Assembly (NCBI GenBank): GCA_035624215.1
Contig: DASPRY010000115.1
Coordinates: 20,262 to 84,261, forward strand
Direction: 5' to 3'
DNA length: 64,000 nucleotides
DNA from: JAFAGX01 sp035624215
GTDB lineage: Bacteria > Acidobacteriota > Terriglobia > Terriglobales > Acidobacteriaceae
Position 1 is the stretch's first letter; the number at the start of each line of letters is the position of its first letter. Of the stretch, positions 49,929-57,222 are shown in pieces. The notes under the pieces were generated by a model. The model was not told the DNA's origin, did no database searches, and saw only the letters and a program-made list of their open reading frames with translations. Both the position numbers and the translations under genes were made by a program.

Positions 49929-50603
49929 TTACGACGGCACCGCTTGCTGTCCCTGTTGCGGGCTGGCGGCTGCAGTCGCGGCGGCGGCTTCGTTCAGAAT
50001 GCGGTGATGGATGGTGAAAAGCGCCAGTTCCAGCCGGTCAGAGACGCCAATCTTGTCGTAGACGTTGCGCAGATAATTTTTGATCACTTGTTCGGTCGTT
50101 CCAAGCTGCGTGGCGATTTCTTTGTTCTTGTATCCCTGCACAATCAGCGCAACAATGCGCAGTTCTTTGGCGGTCAGCCGATCGCGCACCCGTAGGCCGA
50201 CCATATCGTTTTCAGTAAGCTCGCTAGGAACCGCAATATCCTGCACCCAGGTTTCACCACGGGCGACCTTGCGCACACAATCCACCAGAGCGGCGCTGGT
50301 CACGTTGCGGTAGACCACCCCATGGGCTCCGTTGCTCATGTATCGCTGCGCGCTCTCACCGGTGTCGGCCAGGATTACAACGCGCGTCTTGACCTTGCTT
50401 GCCGCCTGCAGGATGCCGCTGAAATCATTGTGGAATCCGCCGGCAACAATCAGTACCGCGGCGCGGAACTTATCCAGAGCCATGAACATCTGCTCCACCG
50501 TTTGCGCCTGCGCCACAATGCGCATTTCGTCTTCTACCGCAAGCACTTTCGCGATTCCCGCGCGGAAGATTGCCTGGTTATCGGCCAGAATCAGTTTCAA
50601 CAT
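49929..50603 (-). CDS. LuxR/NarL-type response regulator with altered receiver domain
   Basis: 224 residues. Receiver-like N-terminus (LILADNQAIFRAGIAKVL) and C-terminal LuxR helix-turn-helix (LTAKELRIVALIVQGYKNKEIATQLGTTEQVIKNYLRNVYDKIGV). At the phospho-acceptor position the strand reads AVLIVAGGFHND, so Asp is Ala54 (codon GCC checked). The usual Lys is Arg (GVVYRNV). Phosphorylation is therefore unlikely; it probably works as a constitutive or ligand/partner-controlled regulator. A PilZ gene lies 100 bases upstream on the same strand. Confidence 0.9.
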   Translation of the reverse strand: MLKLILADNQAIFRAGIAKVLAVEDEMRIVAQAQTVEQMFMALDKFRAAVLIVAGGFHNDFSGILQAASKVKTRVVILADTGESAQRYMSNGAHGVVYRNVTSAALVDCVRKVARGETWVQDIAVPSELTENDMVGLRVRDRLTAKELRIVALIVQGYKNKEIATQLGTTEQVIKNYLRNVYDKIGVSDRLELALFTIHHRILNEAAAATAAASPQQGQQAVPS

Positions 50604-50703
50604 GGCTTCACCACCTCGAAGTTACGCAACACCGGCCGCTTTTCACAAAGGCCGGGCACCTCAGCGCGCACCCAAACTACCCTTTGACCGCGGAAAACAG
50701 GTC

Positions 50704-51078
50704 CTACTCGCGGCGAATGAAATCGTAAGAATCGATCACACAGGCCACCCCGCGAGTGTCTTTCGGATCACCGGAAGCGGGTTCGTCCGTGCGCACCACC
50801 CGCCCGCGGCACTGCACAACCACCGGCTCTTTGGCGCCTGTGACCTCCGGCGGCAAGGCAATCTCGAACTCAACGTTAGAGCCAACGTCCAGGGTCGCAT
50901 CGGCGCGAATGTAAACTCCCGCTGCGCTCAAATTCCCAGTTACACCGGCGTGTTGCCCAGCCTCTTCAGTCTTGTGAATCTTGATCGGTAATTCCAGAGG
51001 GAAGCGTTTTCCCGTCCGTGCTTCGGACACAAGCCCTCCTCGTTTCTGGCCATTCGTACCTGCGGAAGCCAGCTCCAT
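50704..51078 (-). CDS. PilZ-domain protein
   Basis: 124 residues, essentially one PilZ domain. Both cyclic-di-GMP binding elements are present: RTGKR (R...R) and GNLSAAGVYI ((D/N).S..G), so it is likely to bind the second messenger. Beta-strands FPLELPIKIHK and VEFEIALPP follow the pattern. No effector domain is attached. It is upstream of the LuxR-type gene on the same strand; it might modulate motility, adhesion or polysaccharide production, such as the GT2 system nearby, which is inference. Confidence 0.85.
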   Translation of the reverse strand: MELASAGTNGQKRGGLVSEARTGKRFPLELPIKIHKTEEAGQHAGVTGNLSAAGVYIRADATLDVGSNVEFEIALPPEVTGAKEPVVVQCRGRVVRTDEPASGDPKDTRGVACVIDSYDFIRRE

Positions 51079-51323
51079 TAGGCCTCTCTTTTGGAGGTTA
51101 GATTGTACTAATCCGCCCTTATATCACGGATGATACCCCCTCTCAAAGCCCGATTCGTGCCATTACACAGGTAGGAACTAGGTTCCCCTCGGATTCCCAT
51201 TCCCCGGAATAGCCCACCTCTTTGGATCTACCTAGGTCATTTCTCTACCATCTATTTCTCAGCCGACTGGAAGTGATCCTCATCTAAACTGTTTCAGCAC
51301 TAAGAGGTCGCAAGGAGTTCCGC

Positions 51324-52862
51324 ATGATACCCATCGATCGTAGGTGTTCTGGATTCTTATGTGTAGTGACGTCCTGCGTTCTTGTCTTTCTACTGCTTAC
51401 CGGCTTCGGGGTTGCCCAGCAGGCTCAGCCCGCGAATCCGCCGACCAAACTCAGCACCAAGGCGACGGCTTCGCAAAAATCAACTGCCAACACCGATGCG
51501 GGTAAGGCGGCTGGCGCGCCTTCCTCCGAAGCCCCGGCTGTCCTGCAAGAACTGAATGCGGCTCTCGAATCCGTGATAGCCAAAGTATCTCCCGCAGTAG
51601 TTCAGATTCAGGTGACTGGCTTTGGCCCAGTGGAGGAGAGCAGCCGCGGCCAAACGGCGCTCGTTGCCCGTCAGCGCGCCATCGGCTCCGGCGTGGTTGT
51701 GGACTCTGACGGTTACATCATGACCAACGCCCACGTGGTCGAAGGAGCCCGCCGTATTCGTGTCGTCCTCCCCATGCCCTCGGTTGATGTTCCGCAAGTC
51801 CAACCCATCGGAAAAGAGCATGTGCTGGAGGCAAAGCTGATCGGCATGCATAAGGAATCCGATCTCGCTCTCATCAAAGTCGAAGAAAAGGGATTGCCGA
51901 CGCTGTCGCTGGGAAGCGCGCGCCACGTGCATCAGGGGCAGTTGGTTTTCGCCATCGGCAGCCCCGAAGGTCTGGAAAATTCCGTGACCATGGGCGTGGT
52001 CAGCGCGGTGGGACGGCAACCGGAACCCGATAATCCCATGGTCTATATCCAGACCGATGCGCCGATCAACCCCGGCAACAGCGGGGGCCCGTTGGTCGAT
52101 ATGGATGGTTATGTGCTCGGAATCAACACCATGATTTTGTCCCAAGGAGGCGGCAGTGAAGGCCTCGGCTTTGCCATCCCTGCCCGCATTGTGCGCTTCG
52201 TGTATCAGAGCCTGCGCAAGCATGGCCATGTGCATCGCGTCGAGATCAAGGCCGCCATGCAGACTATTACGCCTTCTTTGGCTCAAGGACTGGGGCTTTC
52301 CCAGAGCTACGGCGTTGTCGTCTGCGACGTTACTCCGGATGGTCCTGCGGATAGCGCTGGCTTAAAGATCGGAGACATCGTCACCAGCGCCGACGATCGC
52401 CCTATCGATACCCTTTCTGGGCTCACCGCCGCCATGTATCTCCATCCCCTCGATCAAGTTCTGAAAATGGTTGTGAAACGCGGAAGCGAACAGAAAACTT
52501 TGTTCATCCCCGTGGTAGAAGCGCGTAATCCCATGGACAAACTGGTCGATGAGGTTGATCCGGATAAAAGTTTGATCGAGCCTTTAGGGATTCTGGCGGT
52601 GGACTTAAATGATCAGTTCCGATCGGTGATTGGCGAGTTGCGCAATCCGAATGGCGTCGTTGTTATCGCCCGCGCCGCCGAACTTCTTGGCCCGGAGACC
52701 GGGCTCAAAACTGGCGACGTCATCCACAGCATAAACAATGTGCCGGTCGATTCGGTCGACTCGCTTCGCGCCTCCTTAAAGAATCTGAAGCCGAATTCTT
52801 CAGTTGTGTTGCAGATTGAGCGCGACAGCGGCCTGCTATGGCTCGCGTTCGAACTGGATTGA
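51324..52862 (+). CDS. HtrA/DegP-like periplasmic serine protease with two PDZ domains
   Basis: 512 residues. Signal peptide (SCVLVFLLLTGFGVA), a low-complexity linker, trypsin-like domain with the full triad: His in MTNAHVVEGA, Asp in KESDLALIKV and Ser in NPGNSGGPLVD (Ser about 251). PDZ1 is near 310-400 and PDZ2 near 420-510 (EPLGILAVDLND, GLKTGDVIHSINNVPVDS). Degrades or refolds damaged envelope proteins. AAGGAG lies 6 bases before the ATG. The upstream 245 bases contain GGAAC-TAG-GTTCC and ACCTAGGT palindromes. Confidence 0.93.
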   Translation: MIPIDRRCSGFLCVVTSCVLVFLLLTGFGVAQQAQPANPPTKLSTKATASQKSTANTDAGKAAGAPSSEAPAVLQELNAALESVIAKVSPAVVQIQVTGFGPVEESSRGQTALVARQRAIGSGVVVDSDGYIMTNAHVVEGARRIRVVLPMPSVDVPQVQPIGKEHVLEAKLIGMHKESDLALIKVEEKGLPTLSLGSARHVHQGQLVFAIGSPEGLENSVTMGVVSAVGRQPEPDNPMVYIQTDAPINPGNSGGPLVDMDGYVLGINTMILSQGGGSEGLGFAIPARIVRFVYQSLRKHGHVHRVEIKAAMQTITPSLAQGLGLSQSYGVVVCDVTPDGPADSAGLKIGDIVTSADDRPIDTLSGLTAAMYLHPLDQVLKMVVKRGSEQKTLFIPVVEARNPMDKLVDEVDPDKSLIEPLGILAVDLNDQFRSVIGELRNPNGVVVIARAAELLGPETGLKTGDVIHSINNVPVDSVDSLRASLKNLKPNSSVVLQIERDSGLLWLAFELD

Positions 52863-52873
52863 GCTACCAAAAT

Positions 52874-52899
52874 CCCGGCCCAGAGCCAAAGATGCCGGG
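52874..52899 (-). terminator. Possible terminator of the desaturase gene
   Basis: Stem CCCGGC/GCCGGG around a 14-base loop immediately after the desaturase stop codon, followed on the minus strand by ATTTTGG. The short stem and brief T-run make it weak. It also separates the convergent HtrA gene. Confidence 0.4.
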
Positions 52900-53820
52900 C
52901 TAGTCGCCTGAAGGGGCAGAAAACCGTGTGGCCGCGAGGTCAAGCGTGGTGATTGGGCTCTCCAGCGCGGGCCACGCCGGGAGCTTTGATAAGCGTACGC
53001 GATACACATGGCGTGCCAAGCCTAGCTTTTTCAGAATCCAGATACCGTACCAGTTGATGTCGAACTCATACCAGGCCAAGCCATGCCGCGCCGATACGGG
53101 GTGAGCGTGGTGATTGTTGTGCCATCCCTCCCCGAAGGTGAAAAGCGATCCCACCCACCAATTGTTGGTCGAGAGGTCACGGGTCGCAAAGCGCCGCGAT
53201 CCCCACGTGTGCGTAATCGAATTGACCATCCAGGTGGCATGCAGGCCCGCGACCGTGCGAAGGAAAGTGCCCCACATCAGAAACGGCAGACCGCCAATGG
53301 CCAACAAAATCAGGCCAACAACGATGCTTGGAACGTAATGATATTTCGTAATCCAGACGTGAAACTCGTCCTTGGCAAGATCGGGAACGTATTTCGCCAG
53401 CGTAGTGGTGTCATGATGCATGGACTTGCCCACCAGAATCCACCCCATGTGGGCCCACCATTTGCCGTCAATCGGGGAATGCGGATCCCCCTCCTGGTCC
53501 GAGAACTGGTGATGGATGCGGTGTGTCGCTACCCAGAAAATTGGTCCACCTTGTAACGCCGTGGTTGCACACAGCGTCAGAAAGTACTCGAGCCATTTGG
53601 GTGTTTTGTAGCCGCGATGTGTCAGCAGCCGGTGATAGCCCATACCGATGCCAAGGCTCCCGGAAACCCACCATAGAAAGCACGCCACGAAGAATGCTTT
53701 CCAGGTAAAGAAAAACACGGCGGCTACGGCTCCAGCATGAAATATGGCCATGAACCCTGTGGTAATCCAGTTGATTTGGTTGTCAGCAGCAGCTTTGCGG
53801 TTAAGAGCTTCCAGTTCCAT
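52900..53820 (-). CDS. Membrane fatty-acid desaturase (delta-9 type)
   Basis: Di-iron membrane enzyme inserting a cis double bond into acyl chains, adjusting membrane fluidity. 306 residues. Three histidine boxes: HRLLTH (about 62-67), HRIHHQFSD (about 99-107) and HNNHHAHP (about 235-242), and four hydrophobic segments. The HRLLTHRGYK and GDPHSP segments fit the acyl-CoA/acyl-lipid delta-9 group. A near-palindromic TTACACAAGTATTAC upstream may contribute to control. Stands alone between HtrA-like and YchF-like genes. Confidence 0.93.
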   Translation of the reverse strand: MELEALNRKAAADNQINWITTGFMAIFHAGAVAAVFFFTWKAFFVACFLWWVSGSLGIGMGYHRLLTHRGYKTPKWLEYFLTLCATTALQGGPIFWVATHRIHHQFSDQEGDPHSPIDGKWWAHMGWILVGKSMHHDTTTLAKYVPDLAKDEFHVWITKYHYVPSIVVGLILLAIGGLPFLMWGTFLRTVAGLHATWMVNSITHTWGSRRFATRDLSTNNWWVGSLFTFGEGWHNNHHAHPVSARHGLAWYEFDINWYGIWILKKLGLARHVYRVRLSKLPAWPALESPITTLDLAATRFSAPSGD

Positions 53821-54096
53821 ATTTTTGCCGCAGTTTGGAGTGCGTTGGCAGCAGATACCTTAGCAAACCGAAACGGCCCCGTTTGTAATACTTGTGTAAT
53901 AGAGAGCCTGGAGGTCATTACGGGAGTACTAGGCGGCCTATTGCACTGCTGACACCCGGCAAGCGCACGGCAAATAGAGGATCGCCACATTAGCAGCCCA
54001 ACGCCGCTCTCGCAGTTTTGGCGATCTCCACTCGATCATTTATTCTCGAATCGCAATTGCTTAGAACTAGACGCTGACGGCTAAGAGCTGATTTTC

Positions 54097-55182
54097 ATGA
54101 AAACCGGTATTATCGGCCTGCCGCAGGTGGGCAAGACATCTCTGTTTCGCATTCTGACCAAGGCTCGTCTTTCCGAGCACGCCTATGCCAATCCTCGCGA
54201 GGCCCATATCGGCATGGCAAAGGTGCCCGACGATCGTCTTGACCGCTTGGCCGCTCTTTACAATCCGAGGAAACTCACCCACGCTTCCGTGGAATACGTC
54301 GATGTGGGTGCCATTGGGCAAGAAGCGCTCAAGGAGAGCGCCTACCTCGGCCACTTGCGGAATGTCGATGCCCTGGCTCATGTGGTCCGCGCCTTCGACG
54401 ACCCCGCGATTCCGCACGTTGGTCCCATTGATCCGCTGCGCGATATCAAGAACGTGGAATTCGATCTGATGGTCAGCGATCTTGGACAGATCGAAAAACG
54501 CCTGGAGCGTGTCGAAAAAGACTTGAAAAAAATGCGCTCCGCTGATCTCGAAAAAGAATTCGACCTGCTCAAGCGCGCCAAGGCGCATCTGGAATCGGAG
54601 CGGCCATTGCGTGAACTCGAGATGGGCCCTGAAGATAAGAAACGCTTTCGCGGATTCATGTTTCTCAGTGAGAAGCCCATCCTTTTCGTGCCGAATATCA
54701 GTGAAACTCCCGACCTCGGCAAGGATCTGGAGAATGCGGTCAGCAAATACGGGCTGGCGGAAGTAGCCTCCAAATCGAATGCCGCCGCTGCCGCGATTTG
54801 TGGCAAGGTCGAGGCCGAACTGTCCGAAATAAGCGACGCCGATGCTGCGGAATTTCTGGCGAGCTATGGCCTCAAAGAAAGTGGACTGGTACGACTCATT
54901 CGCACTACTTACCACTTGCTGGGCCTGATTTCATTCTTCACCGCCGGCGAAGATGAATGCCGCGCGTGGACGATTCCGGTGCACACTCGCGCGGTCGAGG
55001 CCGCCGGCGCCATCCATTCCGACCTGGAGAAGCACTTCATCCGCGCGGAAACCATCCGCTGGGATCAGTTGCTAGATGCCGGATCGGAAGCCGAAGCCCG
55101 CGCCCGTGGCACACTTCGCCTCGAAGGCAAAGACTACATCGTGCAGGATGGCGACGTGTTGCATATACGACATAGCGGATAA
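54097..55182 (+). CDS. YchF/EngD-family P-loop ATPase/GTPase with altered switch regions
   Basis: 361 residues. P-loop GLPQVGKTSLF (canonical GLPNVGKST), C-terminal TGS-like GKDYIVQDGDVLH and central SFFTAGEDECRAWTIPV, which identify the YchF/DUF933 group. The switch II segment, normally DIAGLVKGAS with a following glycine-rich stretch, is here DVGAIGQEALKES and shorter, so hydrolysis may be impaired. NISE occupies the NxxE nucleotide-specificity position. Binds ribosomes and responds to oxidative stress in characterised homologues. Length is normal. Confidence 0.9.
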   Translation: MKTGIIGLPQVGKTSLFRILTKARLSEHAYANPREAHIGMAKVPDDRLDRLAALYNPRKLTHASVEYVDVGAIGQEALKESAYLGHLRNVDALAHVVRAFDDPAIPHVGPIDPLRDIKNVEFDLMVSDLGQIEKRLERVEKDLKKMRSADLEKEFDLLKRAKAHLESERPLRELEMGPEDKKRFRGFMFLSEKPILFVPNISETPDLGKDLENAVSKYGLAEVASKSNAAAAAICGKVEAELSEISDADAAEFLASYGLKESGLVRLIRTTYHLLGLISFFTAGEDECRAWTIPVHTRAVEAAGAIHSDLEKHFIRAETIRWDQLLDAGSEAEARARGTLRLEGKDYIVQDGDVLHIRHSG

Positions 55183-55292
55183 TCGGGCGGAGCCCGGCCG
55201 CATCCTCAACGGCTTGCTTGCCTCCACCCGGCCCCCATCTGACCCAGAACCGAGAACTGGCAATCGGGAACTGGTATCATCCTCGCGCAAGC

Positions 55293-56024
55293 ATGAACCC
55301 CATTGTTCTCAGCCTTCTCCTGGGTCTGACCGCCGCTGCCGCGAATGTGTTCGGTGGTGCAATTATCGTGCAGAAGCCCTGGGAGCGCGCTTATCTAAAG
55401 TATTTTGTCGCGCTGGGCGCGGGTTTTATGTTGGCCACTGCCATCGTTGAAATTTTCCCGGCCAGCATCCAATTGCGCGGTGAGGATGCAGCTTTCCTGG
55501 TGCTCGTTGGTTACCTGATTATTCATTTCTTCGAACACACAGTCACTCCGCACTTTCACTTTGGAGAAGAAACTCACGAAGATCAATTTGTTCACGCTCA
55601 CAAGGGATACTCGGTATTGTTGGGCTTGATCATTCACACGTTCTTCGACGGCATCGCCATTACCTCTGGCTTTCTGGTTTCCAACTGGCTCGGCTGGATT
55701 ATTTTTGTCGCCATCTTTCTGCACAAAATTCCTGAAGGCTTTACTATCGCATCGGTAATGCTTGCCAGTGGGCGCAGCCGGAGGGTTGCCTGGGGCGCAT
55801 CGGTGGTCCTGGGCGCAGCTACGTTTGCAGGCGTGTTGGTAATGGCGCTGCTTCGGCGCGAAGTCAGCTTCGGGCTGCCTTTGTCGGCGGGTGTGACAAT
55901 CTATGTGGCCGCCTCGGATCTCATGCCGGAGGTCAACCGCGAACCCGCTGCCCGCACTGCTTTCGTGGTTTTTCTGGGAGTGGGACTTCTGTTTCTCTTA
56001 GACCGCTTCTTCCACGTGCATTAA
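55293..56024 (+). CDS. ZIP-family divalent metal transporter
   Basis: 243 residues with about seven to eight membrane helices. Helix 4 carries IIHTFFDGIAITSG and helix 5 FLHKIPEGFTIAS, the binuclear metal site of ZIPs. A His-rich loop HFHFGEETHEDQFVHAHKG sits between helices 3 and 4. Likely imports Zn, Fe or Mn. The ATG starts the first helix; an upstream in-frame start lies in GAACTGG repeat sequence. Its stop overlaps that of hemB on the other strand by four bases. Confidence 0.9.
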   Translation: MNPIVLSLLLGLTAAAANVFGGAIIVQKPWERAYLKYFVALGAGFMLATAIVEIFPASIQLRGEDAAFLVLVGYLIIHFFEHTVTPHFHFGEETHEDQFVHAHKGYSVLLGLIIHTFFDGIAITSGFLVSNWLGWIIFVAIFLHKIPEGFTIASVMLASGRSRRVAWGASVVLGAATFAGVLVMALLRREVSFGLPLSAGVTIYVAASDLMPEVNREPAARTAFVVFLGVGLLFLLDRFFHVH

Positions 56025-57049
56025 GCCAGGAGTTGAGCCGCCTCTTTCGCGTAATAGGTTAGGATGATGCCGGCCCCTGCTCGCCGAATGGAGACCAGCG
56101 ATTCCATGATCACCCGCTCGCGGTCAATCCAGTTATTGCGGGCAGCGGCTTCAATCATCGCGTATTCTCCCGACACTTGGTAAGCAGCCACAGGCAGGTC
56201 AAAACGTTCTCGGGCCGCGGCGATCACATCCAGGTAGGGCATCGCCGGCTTGACCATAATCATGTCCGCGCCTTCCTCAATATCGAGTTCAATCTCGCGG
56301 ATGGCTTCCCGCAAATTCGCTCCATCCATCTGGTACGAGCGGCGATCCCCGAACTGCGGGGCCGAGTCGGCCGCCTCGCGAAACGGCCCATAAAAACCCG
56401 AAGCAAACTTCGCGGCGTAGGAAAGAATGGGAGTGTTGGTCAGGCCCGCCCCGTCCAGCGCCTTGCGAATGGCAGCCACCCGGCCGTCCATCATGTCAGA
56501 GGGCGCGATCACGTCTACGCCGGCGCGTGCCAAAGATACCGCCGTCCGAGCCAGAATCTCGAGAGTTGCGTCGTTCACGATTTCGTAACCCGCCCCCAAC
56601 GCCGCCGGTGTTGCCACCGCTGCTCCAAGAGATTGCAGGTGCGTCGCGCGAACCACCCCGCAGTGTCCGTGCGACATGTATTCGCAGAGGCAAACATCTC
56701 CCATGATGACAAGTTCAGGCACACTGCGTTTGATAGCTCGCGCAGCTTGCTGCACGATTCCATCTTCTGCCCACGCCCCTGTGGCTACCTCATCCTTCTT
56801 TTCCGGTAAACCAAAAAGTATGATCGACGGAACGCCCAGCGAATGCGTCTCTCTTGCCTCTTTTACAGCCTCATCCACAGAGAGATTGCACACGCCCGGC
56901 ATGGAACGGACTTCTTTTTTTACTCCCTCACCCGGGCAGACAAACATGGGATAAACCAGCGATGCCGGCGAGAGCCGGGTCTCGCGCACCATGGAGCGCA
57001 ATGCCTCGTTCTGGCGAAGGCGCCGAAGCCGTGTGGTTGGAAAACCCAT
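56021..57049 (-). CDS. hemB: Delta-aminolevulinic acid dehydratase (porphobilinogen synthase)
   Basis: Condenses two aminolevulinate molecules in heme synthesis. 342 residues from the ATG. Zn-binding cysteines GDVCLCEYMSHGHCGVV, first active Lys in SYAAKFASGFYGPFREAA and Schiff-base Lys in MVKPAMPYLD are all present, so it is the zinc type. N-terminal PTTRLRRLRQN is typical. A TTG 21 bases upstream is an alternative start. A short palindrome TTCTAG-CAGA-CTAGAA lies just upstream. Confidence 0.96.
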   Translation of the reverse strand: MGFPTTRLRRLRQNEALRSMVRETRLSPASLVYPMFVCPGEGVKKEVRSMPGVCNLSVDEAVKEARETHSLGVPSIILFGLPEKKDEVATGAWAEDGIVQQAARAIKRSVPELVIMGDVCLCEYMSHGHCGVVRATHLQSLGAAVATPAALGAGYEIVNDATLEILARTAVSLARAGVDVIAPSDMMDGRVAAIRKALDGAGLTNTPILSYAAKFASGFYGPFREAADSAPQFGDRRSYQMDGANLREAIREIELDIEEGADMIMVKPAMPYLDVIAAARERFDLPVAAYQVSGEYAMIEAAARNNWIDRERVIMESLVSIRRAGAGIILTYYAKEAAQLLA

Positions 57050-57222
57050 AAAAACCGCTGCTTCCTGCAAGCGATTCTAGCAGACTAGAACGGCCGATCC
57101 TCATGGGATCTGAGCCAACCACTCGCATTTGGGCTGTCCGCCCGGTGATCTGCATCACAGACGCCGGTTCAACCGCGCCGCACTTCCAGCCTCCCTGCCG
57201 GCTTCTTGTAACATGATCTCTT

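Noticed and set aside
51480..52286. 268-codon open frame opposite the HtrA-like gene
   Set aside because: Full overlap with a protease carrying all three triad residues; shadow frame rich in His and Gly typical of reversed GC-rich coding.
55246..55275. GAACTGG direct repeats, similar to a copy near 4880-4905
   Set aside because: Two short imperfect copies (GAGAACTGGCAATC and GGGAACTGG) are too short and too few to call a repeat family without a genome-wide count.
57100..57180. GGTTCAA sequence resembling a tRNA T-loop
   Set aside because: The flanking bases do not form the five-pair T-stem, and no anticodon or acceptor arms could be built around it.
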